A DNA stretch of 59,730 bases from an uncultured Pseudoxanthomonas sp. (lineage in GTDB: Bacteria; Pseudomonadota; Gammaproteobacteria; Xanthomonadales; Xanthomonadaceae). The number at the start of each line of letters is the position of its first letter. The stretch's first letter is position 1. Under the pieces are notes generated by a model. The model searched no databases. It saw nothing but the letters and a program-made list of their open reading frames with translations, and was not told where the DNA came from. Below, one piece after another: positions 23,130 through 30,495 of the stretch. The translations under genes and the position numbers were made by a program. Location: contig CALJUL010000067.1 of assembly GCA_937975725.1 (NCBI GenBank), positions 1-59,730 on the forward strand, in the 5' to 3' direction.

Positions 23130-24347
23130 ATGAACATGAACTACGAACTGCTGCACGCCGAGGGCAGCGCCACGCCGATCAAGGGCTGGGTGCGCGGGGT
23201 GCCGCTGGAACAGGAAGCCCACCAGCAACTGCGCAACATCTCGACCATCCCGTTCGTCGGGCCGTGGGTCGCGGTGATGCCGGACGTGCACCTGGGCAAG
23301 GGCGCGACCGTGGGCTCGGTGATCCCGACCCGCGGCGCGATCATCCCGGCGGCGGTGGGCGTGGACATCGGCTGCGGCATGGCCGCGGTGCGGACGACAC
23401 TGCGCGCCGGCGACCTGCCCGACAGCCTGGCGCAACTGCGTTCCAGCATCGAGCGCAGCGTGCCGGTCGGCAACGGCCGCGGCGGCGAGCACCGGAAACT
23501 GCCCGACAGCATCCGCACGCGCATCGCGCAGTCGGGGCTGGAGCAGCGGCTGGACGCGATCAAGCAGAAGCACCGCAGGATCCGCACCGACAAGCTCGAC
23601 TGCCAGATCGGCACGCTGGGCGGCGGCAACCACTTCATCGAGATCTGCCTCGACGAGAGCGACGCCGTGTGGGTCATGCTGCACAGCGGCTCGCGCGGCA
23701 CCGGCAACCTGATCGGCACCTACTTCATCGAGCGGGCGCGCGAGCAGTTGGCGCACCGCGTGCTGGGTTTCCACCTGCCGGACAAGGACCTGGCCTTCTT
23801 CATGGAGGGCGAGCCGCTGTTCGACGACTACGTGGAGGCCGTCTCGTGGGCGCAGGACTACGCCCGCGAGAACCGCGAGGCGATGATGGCGCGGGTGCTG
23901 GCGGAGATGCGCCACCGCCTGCCGAAGTTCCAGTTGGAGAAGATGGCGATCAACTGCCATCACAACTACGTGCAGAAGGAAACGCACGGCGGCGAGGAAC
24001 TGCTGGTCACCCGCAAGGGTGCCGTGAGCGCGCGTGCGGGCGAACTGGGGATCATCCCCGGCAGCATGGGCGCGAGGAGCTTCATCGTGCGCGGCAAGGG
24101 CAATGCGGACAGCTTCCATAGCTGCAGCCACGGCGCCGGCCGCGTGATGAGCCGCACCGCCGCGCGCCAGAACATCACGCTGGCGCAACACCGCCAAGCC
24201 ACGGCGCACGTAGAATGCCGCAAGGACGCGGCGGTGATCGACGAATCGCCGGCCGCCTACAAGGACATCGACGCGGTCATGGCCGCGCAGTCCGACCTGG
24301 TGGAGGTGGTGCACACGCTGCGCCAGGTGGTCTGCATCAAGGGGTGA
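23130..24347 (+). CDS. rtcB: RNA-splicing/repair ligase RtcB
   Basis: A 405-aa GTP- and Mn-dependent ligase that joins RNA 2',3'-cyclic phosphate or 3'-phosphate ends to 5'-OH ends, the ends left by many tRNA-cutting toxins. Metal ligands are C82 in DIGCGM, H168 in GGGNHF, H185 in LHSGSRG and the histidine pair in INCHHNY. The guanylylated histidine is H334 in SHGAGR. Length and positions match the Escherichia coli enzyme closely. GGAG lies seven bases before the ATG at 23130. No rtcA cyclase and no RtcR regulator follow; the unit ends at a terminator. Confidence 0.97.
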   Translation: MNMNYELLHAEGSATPIKGWVRGVPLEQEAHQQLRNISTIPFVGPWVAVMPDVHLGKGATVGSVIPTRGAIIPAAVGVDIGCGMAAVRTTLRAGDLPDSLAQLRSSIERSVPVGNGRGGEHRKLPDSIRTRIAQSGLEQRLDAIKQKHRRIRTDKLDCQIGTLGGGNHFIEICLDESDAVWVMLHSGSRGTGNLIGTYFIERAREQLAHRVLGFHLPDKDLAFFMEGEPLFDDYVEAVSWAQDYARENREAMMARVLAEMRHRLPKFQLEKMAINCHHNYVQKETHGGEELLVTRKGAVSARAGELGIIPGSMGARSFIVRGKGNADSFHSCSHGAGRVMSRTAARQNITLAQHRQATAHVECRKDAAVIDESPAAYKDIDAVMAAQSDLVEVVHTLRQVVCIKG

Positions 24348-24371
24348 GCTTCGGCTCGCCCCTCTTTTTTT
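24341..24371 (+). terminator. Intrinsic terminator of the slipin-rtcB unit
   Basis: GGGGTGAGC (24341-24349), loop TTCG, then GCTCGCCCC (24354-24362) and T-rich TCTTTTTTT. The nine-pair stem with a UUCG loop is very stable, and the stop codon of rtcB lies inside its left arm. Confidence 0.9.
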
Positions 24372-24406
24372 GGGGCAGGCTGTTTCGGTAGGCGATGCTG
24401 TGCTGC

Positions 24407-24433
24407 GTGGTCGCGACTCACGTCGCTCCTGCA
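24407..24433 (-). repeat. REP, left member of a close inverted pair
   Basis: On the minus strand reads CAGGAGCGACGTGAGTCGCG, the window-wide REP core with a changed GTAG head. It forms an inverted pair with 24452-24477, with a 18-bp gap. Confidence 0.75.
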
Positions 24434-24451
24434 AGGTGGAAGGTGAGTGCC

Positions 24452-24477
24452 GTGGGAGCGACGTGAGTCGCGACACC
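24452..24477 (+). repeat. REP, right member of a close inverted pair
   Basis: Reads GGGAGCGACGTGAGTCGCGA on the plus strand, inverted relative to 24407-24433. The two could fold into one long hairpin, as in REP doublets (REPINs). Confidence 0.75.
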
Positions 24478-24606
24478 CCTTCCCGTTCCGCCGGCTTCGG
24501 GTCCGCCATCGCGATGCTCTTCGCATCGCGCAAACATCCGCTTGATCCGCTGCGAACGTTCCGGCTGGCAGACTTGCGATGCTTTCCTCACCAAGCGAGG
24601 TGCCTC

Positions 24607-24906
24607 ATGAGAGCCCTGTTCGTTGGCGGCGTCGTGGACAACAGCGAGATGGACATGGAAGGCGGGCGCCCGCCGATCCATTACCCCGAGGACAGCGGCG
24701 GCGGCCATGCCCGCTACCGCCTGCACCAGGTCGGCGAGCGCGCCGACGGCAGCATCGCCTACGCTGTGTACGGCGCGCCGGACGTGCCCGACGCCGAAGT
24801 CGCACGCGTGGCCGAAGAACGGGCCTATGCCCGGCGCTTCGATGCGCAGCCGGTGCGTCCGCCCGAAGTGAGCGGCGCGCAAAGCATCGACGACCGCGGC
24901 CGCTAG
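24607..24906 (+). CDS. Small hypothetical protein, 99 aa
   Basis: Begins MRALFVGGVVDNSEMDMEGG and continues as a hydrophilic, acidic protein with PPIHYPEDSGGGHARYRLH and a helical EVARVAEERAYARRFDA segment. GAGG lies five bases before the ATG. Codon use matches the neighbours. I do not recognise it. It stands between two REP clusters downstream of rtcB's terminator, so it is a separate unit. Confidence 0.65.
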   Translation: MRALFVGGVVDNSEMDMEGGRPPIHYPEDSGGGHARYRLHQVGERADGSIAYAVYGAPDVPDAEVARVAEERAYARRFDAQPVRPPEVSGAQSIDDRGR

Positions 24907-24942
24907 GCGCCACCGCGCCACGTCGATACCGCAGGCAGCTTC

Positions 24943-25151
24943 TGCAGGAGGGGCTTCAGCCCGCGCCACGCGGCAATGATGCGCCTTCGGATACGAGCGC
25001 GTCGCAACGCGCCGGGATCTTGCCGCGTCATCGAATCTCCACTCCACGCAAAGCGCCTGAACGGATCGTTCGCCGTTCAGGCGCGTTGCGACGCGCTTGA
25101 GGCCAAGGACGCCGAAGATTCCGGTGGGCGCGGGCTGAAGCCCCTCCTACA
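24943..25151. repeat. Nested palindromic element bounded by REP-like ends
   Basis: Three nested inverted repeats. The outer pair is TGCAGGAGGGGCTTCAGCCC (starting 24943) against its near mirror ending at 25151. The middle pair is AGCGCGTCGCAACGCGCC (24996-25013) against its exact complement at 25080-25097. The inner pair is GCGCCTGAACGG (25053-25064) with CCGTTCAGGCGC (25073-25084). The outer arms are a REP variant. The right end lies at the stop of the ABC permease gene. Confidence 0.75.
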
Positions 25152-25153
25152 GG

Positions 25154-27655
25154 TCAGTTCTGCAACTCGCGCAGCGTCACCGACGGCGGCGCGTCCAGCA
25201 CCTTGCGGGTGGCAAACAGGCCGGCGCCCAGCGCGGCCAGCATGCCCAGGCCGCCGCCGATGGCCGCCAGCCGCCAGTTGGCCTGCCACGGCAGGTCGAA
25301 CACGCGCGTGGCGACCACGCCGGACAGCACCGACGCCGCGATGGCGGCGACCAGCCCGGCGAGCAGGCCGATGGCGGCGAATTCGGACGCCTGCGCCAGC
25401 CGCAACTGGCGGCGGCTGCCGCCGAGCACGCGCATCACGCCGCCTTCCAGCAGGCGCTCGTCCTGGCTGGCACTCACCGCCGCCATCAACACCAGCAGGC
25501 CCGCCGCCAGCGAGAACCAGAACACCACCTGCACCACCTGCGACACCTGTTCGGCGGTGTCGCGGACCTGGTTCAGCACCGCTTCCACGTCCACCACCGA
25601 CAGGTTGGGGAACCCGTTCACCAGTTCGCGGGTGAAGGCGGTGTCGCCGGACGGCACGCTCACCGCGGTGATGTAGCTGGCGGCGTAACCGTCCAGCGCG
25701 CCCGGCGAGGCGACGACGAAGAAGTTGGGCCGGAAGCTCTCCCAGTCCACACTGCGCAGGCTGGTGATGCGGCCCTCGAAGCGCTGGCCGGCGATGTCGA
25801 AGGCGACCCGGTCGCCGAGCTTCCAGCCCAGCGATTCGGCGAATTTCTCTTCCACCGACAGCTCCGGCGCGGCCGGCGTGCGGCCGGTCCAGAATTCGCC
25901 CGCGGTGACCTTGTTGTCCTCGCGCAGGGACGCGGCCATGGACAGGTTGAACTCGCGGTCGGCGCGGCGGCGCGTGCGCTCGTCGGTTCCTTCGTAGTCG
26001 TCGCCGCTGCTGGCCTTGCCGTTGTGCTCCACCAGCCGGCCGCGGATCATCGGATACAGCTCCACCGCCGCAAGCCCGCGCGCCTGCATGAAAGCCTTGA
26101 CCGGATCCACTTGGTCCGGCTGCACGTTGATGATGAAGCGGTTGGGCGCGTTGGCCGCCAGCGCCAGTTGCCAGCGATCCAGCAGGTCGGTGCGCACGAA
26201 GGTCAACAGCAGCAGCGCCATCAGGCCCAGGCCCAGCGCCGACACCTGCGCGATGGACGTGCCCGCACGCCGGCTGACATTGGCCAGTCCGTAGCGCAGG
26301 CTGCCGCGCAGCCGCGAACGCAGCGCGCGCACCAGCAGGATCAGCCCCCAGGCCAGCAACGCGAGCACCGCCAGCGTGGCGACGATGCCCACCAGCATCG
26401 CGCTGCCCAGCGCCGCCGAGCCCGCCTTCCACCACAGCAGCGCGCCCAGCCCGGCGAAACCGGCCAGCGCCGCCAGCCATGCGCTGGGCTCGGTGCGGTC
26501 CAGGTCGCGGCGCAGCACGCGCAGCGCAGGCACGCGCCGCAGCGCCAGCACCGGCGGCGCGCCAAAGGCCAGCACCACCACCATGCCCACGCCGTAGCCT
26601 TGCAGTGCCGGCACGATGCCGGCCGGCGGAATGTCGATCTTCATCGCCTGCTGCAACCATTGGCCGACGCCCCATTGCAGGGCGAAGGCGATCGCCACGC
26701 CTGCCGTGCACGCGGCCAGGCCCAACAGCACCAGTTCGCCCACGTGGATGCCGACCAGCATGCGCTGCTGCGCGCCCAGGCAGCGCATCACCGCGGTGCC
26801 GGACAGGTGGCGCTCGCTGTGGCGGCGCGCGGCCATCGCCACCGCCACCGCCGCCAGCACCACCGACACCAGCGCGGCCAGGCCAAGGAAGCGCCCGGCG
26901 CGGTCCAGCGCCGAGCGCACTTCCGGTCGCGCGTCCTGGATGGTCTCCATGCGCTGGCCGCGCGCCAGCAGCGGCTTCGCGCGGGCGGTGAAGCGCTCCA
27001 CCGCGGCAGCGTCACCCGCCACCACCAGCCGGTAGCGCAGGCGGCTGCCTTCCTGCACCAGCCCGGTGGACGGCAGGTCGGCGAGGCTGAGGAAGACCTT
27101 GGGCGCGACGTTGAAATAGTCCAGTGCGGCGTCCGGTTCCTGCGTCACCAGCGCGGCCAGCGTCAGCGTGCGGGTGCCGATGCCGATGGCATCGCCGGGC
27201 CTGGCGCCCAGCGTCTCGGCGCCGGCCTGGCTGATCCACAGCGTACCCGGCGCGGGGATGCCGGCGGCGTCGCGCTCGGCACCGCCCGCGCGGTCGGTCA
27301 CGCGGAAACGGCCACGCAACGGGAAGCCCTCGCCCAGCGCGCGCAGGTCGCCCAGCGACAGCGCTTCGCCGGCGCGGACCATGCTCTGCATCTCCTGCGT
27401 CTCGGTCGCGCGCAGTCCGGGCGCGGTCGCCAGGGCGCGCAGCGCGTCCGACGGCGGCGTGTCGCCGCGCACCACCACGTCGCCGCCGAGCAGGCGGTTG
27501 GCCTCGATGGCCAGCGCGCGCGCGGCGCGGTCGGTGACGAAGCCCACCGAGGTCACCGCCACCACCGCCAGCACCAGCGCAGCGAACAGGATGCGGATGT
27601 CGCCAGCCGCCAGGTCGCGGCGCAACTGGCGCCAGGCCAGCGCCAGCGTCCTCAT
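25154..27655 (-). CDS. ABC transporter permease, YbbP type (FtsX-like)
   Basis: An 833-aa inner-membrane protein with ten predicted helices in FtsX/MacB-type arrangement: one N-terminal helix (FAALVLAVVAVTSVGFV), a large periplasmic domain, three helices, a central pair, a second periplasmic domain (about residues 500-690) and three C-terminal helices. With the ATPase it overlaps by 4 bp, it forms a YbbA-YbbP-like exporter or mechanotransmission complex whose substrate is unknown. The neighbouring tesA gene, divergent here, is the usual partner of this pair in Proteobacteria. Confidence 0.92.
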   Translation of the reverse strand: MRTLALAWRQLRRDLAAGDIRILFAALVLAVVAVTSVGFVTDRAARALAIEANRLLGGDVVVRGDTPPSDALRALATAPGLRATETQEMQSMVRAGEALSLGDLRALGEGFPLRGRFRVTDRAGGAERDAAGIPAPGTLWISQAGAETLGARPGDAIGIGTRTLTLAALVTQEPDAALDYFNVAPKVFLSLADLPSTGLVQEGSRLRYRLVVAGDAAAVERFTARAKPLLARGQRMETIQDARPEVRSALDRAGRFLGLAALVSVVLAAVAVAMAARRHSERHLSGTAVMRCLGAQQRMLVGIHVGELVLLGLAACTAGVAIAFALQWGVGQWLQQAMKIDIPPAGIVPALQGYGVGMVVVLAFGAPPVLALRRVPALRVLRRDLDRTEPSAWLAALAGFAGLGALLWWKAGSAALGSAMLVGIVATLAVLALLAWGLILLVRALRSRLRGSLRYGLANVSRRAGTSIAQVSALGLGLMALLLLTFVRTDLLDRWQLALAANAPNRFIINVQPDQVDPVKAFMQARGLAAVELYPMIRGRLVEHNGKASSGDDYEGTDERTRRRADREFNLSMAASLREDNKVTAGEFWTGRTPAAPELSVEEKFAESLGWKLGDRVAFDIAGQRFEGRITSLRSVDWESFRPNFFVVASPGALDGYAASYITAVSVPSGDTAFTRELVNGFPNLSVVDVEAVLNQVRDTAEQVSQVVQVVFWFSLAAGLLVLMAAVSASQDERLLEGGVMRVLGGSRRQLRLAQASEFAAIGLLAGLVAAIAASVLSGVVATRVFDLPWQANWRLAAIGGGLGMLAALGAGLFATRKVLDAPPSVTLRELQN

Positions 27656-28374
27656 GCGGCGGTGTCCTGCAACAGCCGGCCGGCGTCCAGCCGCAGGCGG
27701 CGCTGGCAGCGTTCGGCCAGGTGGTCGTCGTGGGTCACCAGCACCAGGGTGGTGCCGGCATCGGCGTTGAGCGAAAACAGCAGTTCGATGATCGCCTGGC
27801 CGGTATGCGTGTCGAGGTTGCCGGTGGGCTCGTCGGCGAACAGCAGCGAGGGCCGGGTCACGAAGGCGCGCGCCAGCGCCACGCGCTGCTGTTCGCCGCC
27901 GGATAGCTGGCGCGGGTAGTGGTCCAGGCGCTGGCCCAGGCCGACCTTCTCCAGGATCTGCCGCGCCGGCGTTTCCGCGTCGGCGTCGCCGCGCAGTTCC
28001 AGCGGCAGCATGACGTTCTCCAGCGCGGTCAACGACGGCAGCAACTGGAAGCTCTGGAACACGAAGCCGACCTTCTCGCCGCGCACGCGCGCCCGGCCGT
28101 CCTCGTCCATGCCGGAGATGCGCTCGCCGTCCAGCGCCACGCTGCCGGCGCTGGGCACGTCCAGCCCGGCCAGCAGCGAGAGCAGCGTGCTCTTGCCCGA
28201 ACCCGACGCGCCCACGATGGCCACGGTGTCGCCGTGGCCGATGCGGAAGCCGATGTCATCGAGTATGGTCAGCGGGCCGCCGGGCAGCGCCACGTGCTTG
28301 CCCAGCCCCTGCACGTCCAGCACGGTGCGCCGGGGCGCGTGGTCTTCAGTGTGCAGTCTGCCGGCGTCGGCCAT
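27652..28374 (-). CDS. ABC transporter ATP-binding protein, YbbA type
   Basis: About 240 aa. Walker A is GASGSGKST, the Q-loop sits in FVFQSFQLLP, the signature is LSGGEQQR and Walker B is LLFADEPTG with the following H-switch THDDHLAERC. These place it in the MacB/LolD/YbbA subgroup that pairs with FtsX-like permeases. I prefer the ATG at 28374 because GAGG lies five bases upstream; an in-frame ATG at 28404 would add ten residues. It overlaps the permease gene by 4 bp. Confidence 0.92.
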   Translation of the reverse strand: MADAGRLHTEDHAPRRTVLDVQGLGKHVALPGGPLTILDDIGFRIGHGDTVAIVGASGSGKSTLLSLLAGLDVPSAGSVALDGERISGMDEDGRARVRGEKVGFVFQSFQLLPSLTALENVMLPLELRGDADAETPARQILEKVGLGQRLDHYPRQLSGGEQQRVALARAFVTRPSLLFADEPTGNLDTHTGQAIIELLFSLNADAGTTLVLVTHDDHLAERCQRRLRLDAGRLLQDTAA

Positions 28375-28461
28375 GATCGCCTCGTGGGTCGTTTCGCGGG
28401 TCATCGGGAGCAGGATCGAATGTTGCTGGATTCAGGCAGGTATGGGGCCGGTCGCGCACGC

Positions 28462-29109
28462 ATGCAATGGGCCATGGGATGGGTCCTGCTGCTGCTCGTC
28501 GCAGCATGGGCACGGCCCGCCGCAGCGCAGGCGGCACCGGCGGCCGCACCAGCGAAGGGCGCGCGCACCGTGCTGGTGATGGGCGACTCGCTGTCGGCGG
28601 CCTACGGGCTGGCTCCCGCGCAGGGCTGGGTGGCGCTGACCACCGACAAGCTGGCGAAGGCCAAGCCCGGCTGGAAGATGGTCAACGCCAGCGTCAGCGG
28701 CGAGACCACCGCCGGCGGCGCTTCGCGCATCGCCGCGGAACTGCAACGCCACAGGCCGGCGGTGGTGGTGATCGAACTGGGCGCCAACGACGGCCTGCGC
28801 GGGCTGCCGCTGGCGCAGACGCGGGCCAACCTGGACAGAATGGTCAAGGCGTCGCGCGCCGCCGGGGCCAAGGTGCTGCTGATCGGCATGCGCATGCCGC
28901 CCAACTACGGGCCGGAGTACACGCGCGGCTTCGAGGAGAACTACCGCGTGCTGGCCGCGCAGCACAAGGCCGCGCTGCTGCCGTTCCTGCTGGAGCCGAT
29001 CGCGCTGGACCGCAACGCCTACCAGGCCGACAACCTGCACCCCACCGCCGCCGCCCAGCCGCGGTTGCGCGACCACGTCTGGAAGGCGCTGGAACCCCTG
29101 CTGGAATGA
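28462..29109 (+). CDS. tesA: Arylesterase / thioesterase TesA, GDSL family
   Basis: A 215-aa periplasmic SGNH hydrolase. A signal peptide (LLLLVAAWARPAAAQA) precedes block I GDSLSAAYG with nucleophile S43. Block III is GANDGLRG and block V is DNLHPT with D190 and H193. It matches TesA/multifunctional thioesterase-arylesterase I. The ATG at 28462 is used; 28474 also gives a workable signal peptide. It is divergent from ybbA, the usual neighbour. Confidence 0.92.
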   Translation: MQWAMGWVLLLLVAAWARPAAAQAAPAAAPAKGARTVLVMGDSLSAAYGLAPAQGWVALTTDKLAKAKPGWKMVNASVSGETTAGGASRIAAELQRHRPAVVVIELGANDGLRGLPLAQTRANLDRMVKASRAAGAKVLLIGMRMPPNYGPEYTRGFEENYRVLAAQHKAALLPFLLEPIALDRNAYQADNLHPTAAAQPRLRDHVWKALEPLLE

Positions 29110-29176
29110 CCGCCCTGCGGCGTGCACCGACACCACGCTAGGATTTTTCCTACCCCTTACCGGGGCATGGACCGAA

Positions 29177-29192
29177 TGTGCAGCTTGTCACA
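29177..29192 (+). promoter_or_regulatory. Candidate Clp/CRP-type binding site
   Basis: TGTGC-AGCTTG-TCACA within the longer dyad GAATGTG...CACATTC (29174-29195) is close to the CRP consensus TGTGA-N6-TCACA. Xanthomonadaceae use the CRP-like protein Clp with the same consensus. It lies 55 bp before the small gene at 29247. Confidence 0.5.
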
Positions 29193-29246
29193 TTCGCCGA
29201 CGATAGTCCTGCCGGCCCCTGCCCGGCATCGCTACGGAGAAGTCCC

Positions 29247-29459
29247 ATGCCACGCCTGCTCTTCACCATCGCCGCCGCCGCCAGCGGCTGGCAACTGTAC
29301 GAAGGCCAATACGGTCGCAACTGGTTCGAGAACCTGGGCGACGCGCGCGAGAACGCCAAGCTGCTCGCCGCCACCCTGCACCAGCACCACGGCATCCCCA
29401 CCGCCGTGGTGATCGAGATGCCCAGCAACGAATCCATCCTGCTGGCGCGCCACGGCTGA
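29247..29459 (+). CDS. Small conserved-looking protein, 70 aa
   Basis: MPRLLFTIAAAASGWQLYEG... ends in NESILLARHG. The pattern of beta-strand, helix (DARENAKLLAATLHQHHG) and beta-strand resembles short DUF2188-like proteins but I cannot assign a family. The ATG has GGAGAAG about seven bases upstream, and a CRP/Clp-like dyad lies upstream, so it looks like a regulated single gene. Confidence 0.65.
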   Translation: MPRLLFTIAAAASGWQLYEGQYGRNWFENLGDARENAKLLAATLHQHHGIPTAVVIEMPSNESILLARHG

Positions 29460-29493
29460 GCGCCGCGCGCCTACCTTTTCGCCCATTGCCCTT

Positions 29494-29658
29494 GTAGGAG
29501 CGACGTCAGTCGCGACCGCACCCCCGAAAGCACCATCCAGCCGGATCGAGACGCGAGCGGCCGCAGATGGAGCCATACGTTCCTGCGGCCCTGGCTTGCT
29601 CGATCCGATCCATTACGTATCGCTGCCGGCGTGCGGTCGCGACTGACGTCGCTCCTAT
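29494..29658. repeat. Inverted REP pair
   Basis: GTAGGAGCGACGTCAGTCGC starts at 29494 and its mirror ends at 29658, separated by about 110 bp. The right copy has ATAG in place of GTAG. There is no gene between; the spacer carries no supported frame. It fills much of the gap between the 70-aa gene and the DsbA-family gene. Confidence 0.8.
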
Positions 29659-29732
29659 AGACCGAGGGCATGCGGGAGGACGAAGGATGTTGGGAACGAG
29701 CCACGCGCGGTGCAGCAGTCCCGATGGCGGCC

Positions 29733-30398
29733 TCACGCGGATGGGGCGGGCAGGTCGGCCAGTTGCCGCAGGGCCTGCTCGAACACCTCGACGGGCTGCC
29801 CGCCCTGGACCAGGTGGCGGTCGTTGAAGATCACCGACGGCACGGCGCGGATGCCGCGCTGCTGGTAGTGGTGCTCGCGCTCGCGCACCTGCGCGGCGAA
29901 CGCGCCGGTGTCGAGGATGCGGCGCGCTTCGTCGCCGTCCAGCCCCGTCGACGCGGCGATGGCGGCCAGTTCGGCGGAGTCGGACACGTTGCGGCCTTCG
30001 CCGTGGTAGGCGCGCAGCAGCGCATGCTTCAGCGCGCGCTGCTGCGCGGCGCCCAGGCCGCCGGCCCAGTACAGCAGCCGGTGCGCGTCGAAGGTGTTGT
30101 AGATGCGGTCGCGCCTGTGCATGTCAAAGGCGAAACCGAGCTCGGCGCCGCGCTGGCGGATCGCCTCGCCGTTCTGCACGAGCTGTTCCGCGGTCATGCC
30201 GTACTTGCGGCCGAGGTGCTCGGCGATGGGCTCGCCCGCCGGTTCCATGTCCGGGTTGAGCTCGAACGGCTGGAAATGCAGTTCCACCTCCAGCCCGTCG
30301 CCGATGCGCGCGATGGCCTGTTCCAGCGCCATCAACCCGATGGCGCACCAGGGGCACGCGACATCGGAGACGAAATCGATCCTGACGGGTCTGGACAT
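29733..30398 (-). CDS. DsbA-family oxidoreductase, FrnE-like
   Basis: A 221-aa cytosolic thioredoxin-fold protein with no signal peptide. The redox motif is C15-P16-W17-C18 in VACPWCAIG. A helical insertion follows, and the cis-proline loop is RAVPSVIFNDRH. This matches the FrnE branch of 2-hydroxychromene-isomerase/DsbA proteins, linked in other bacteria to oxidative stress tolerance. It precedes, in the opposite direction of the map, no obvious partner; the amidohydrolase gene lies 97 bp upstream on the same strand. Confidence 0.9.
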   Translation of the reverse strand: MSRPVRIDFVSDVACPWCAIGLMALEQAIARIGDGLEVELHFQPFELNPDMEPAGEPIAEHLGRKYGMTAEQLVQNGEAIRQRGAELGFAFDMHRRDRIYNTFDAHRLLYWAGGLGAAQQRALKHALLRAYHGEGRNVSDSAELAAIAASTGLDGDEARRILDTGAFAAQVREREHHYQQRGIRAVPSVIFNDRHLVQGGQPVEVFEQALRQLADLPAPSA

Positions 30399-30495
30399 GG
30401 CGCGTTCTCCTGCGGGGCCGGTGGAGCCGACGGACCGGGGCGCGGCCGCGGCCTCCGGTCCGTGTCCGGCGGGACCCGCCCGGACGGCGGGTACT

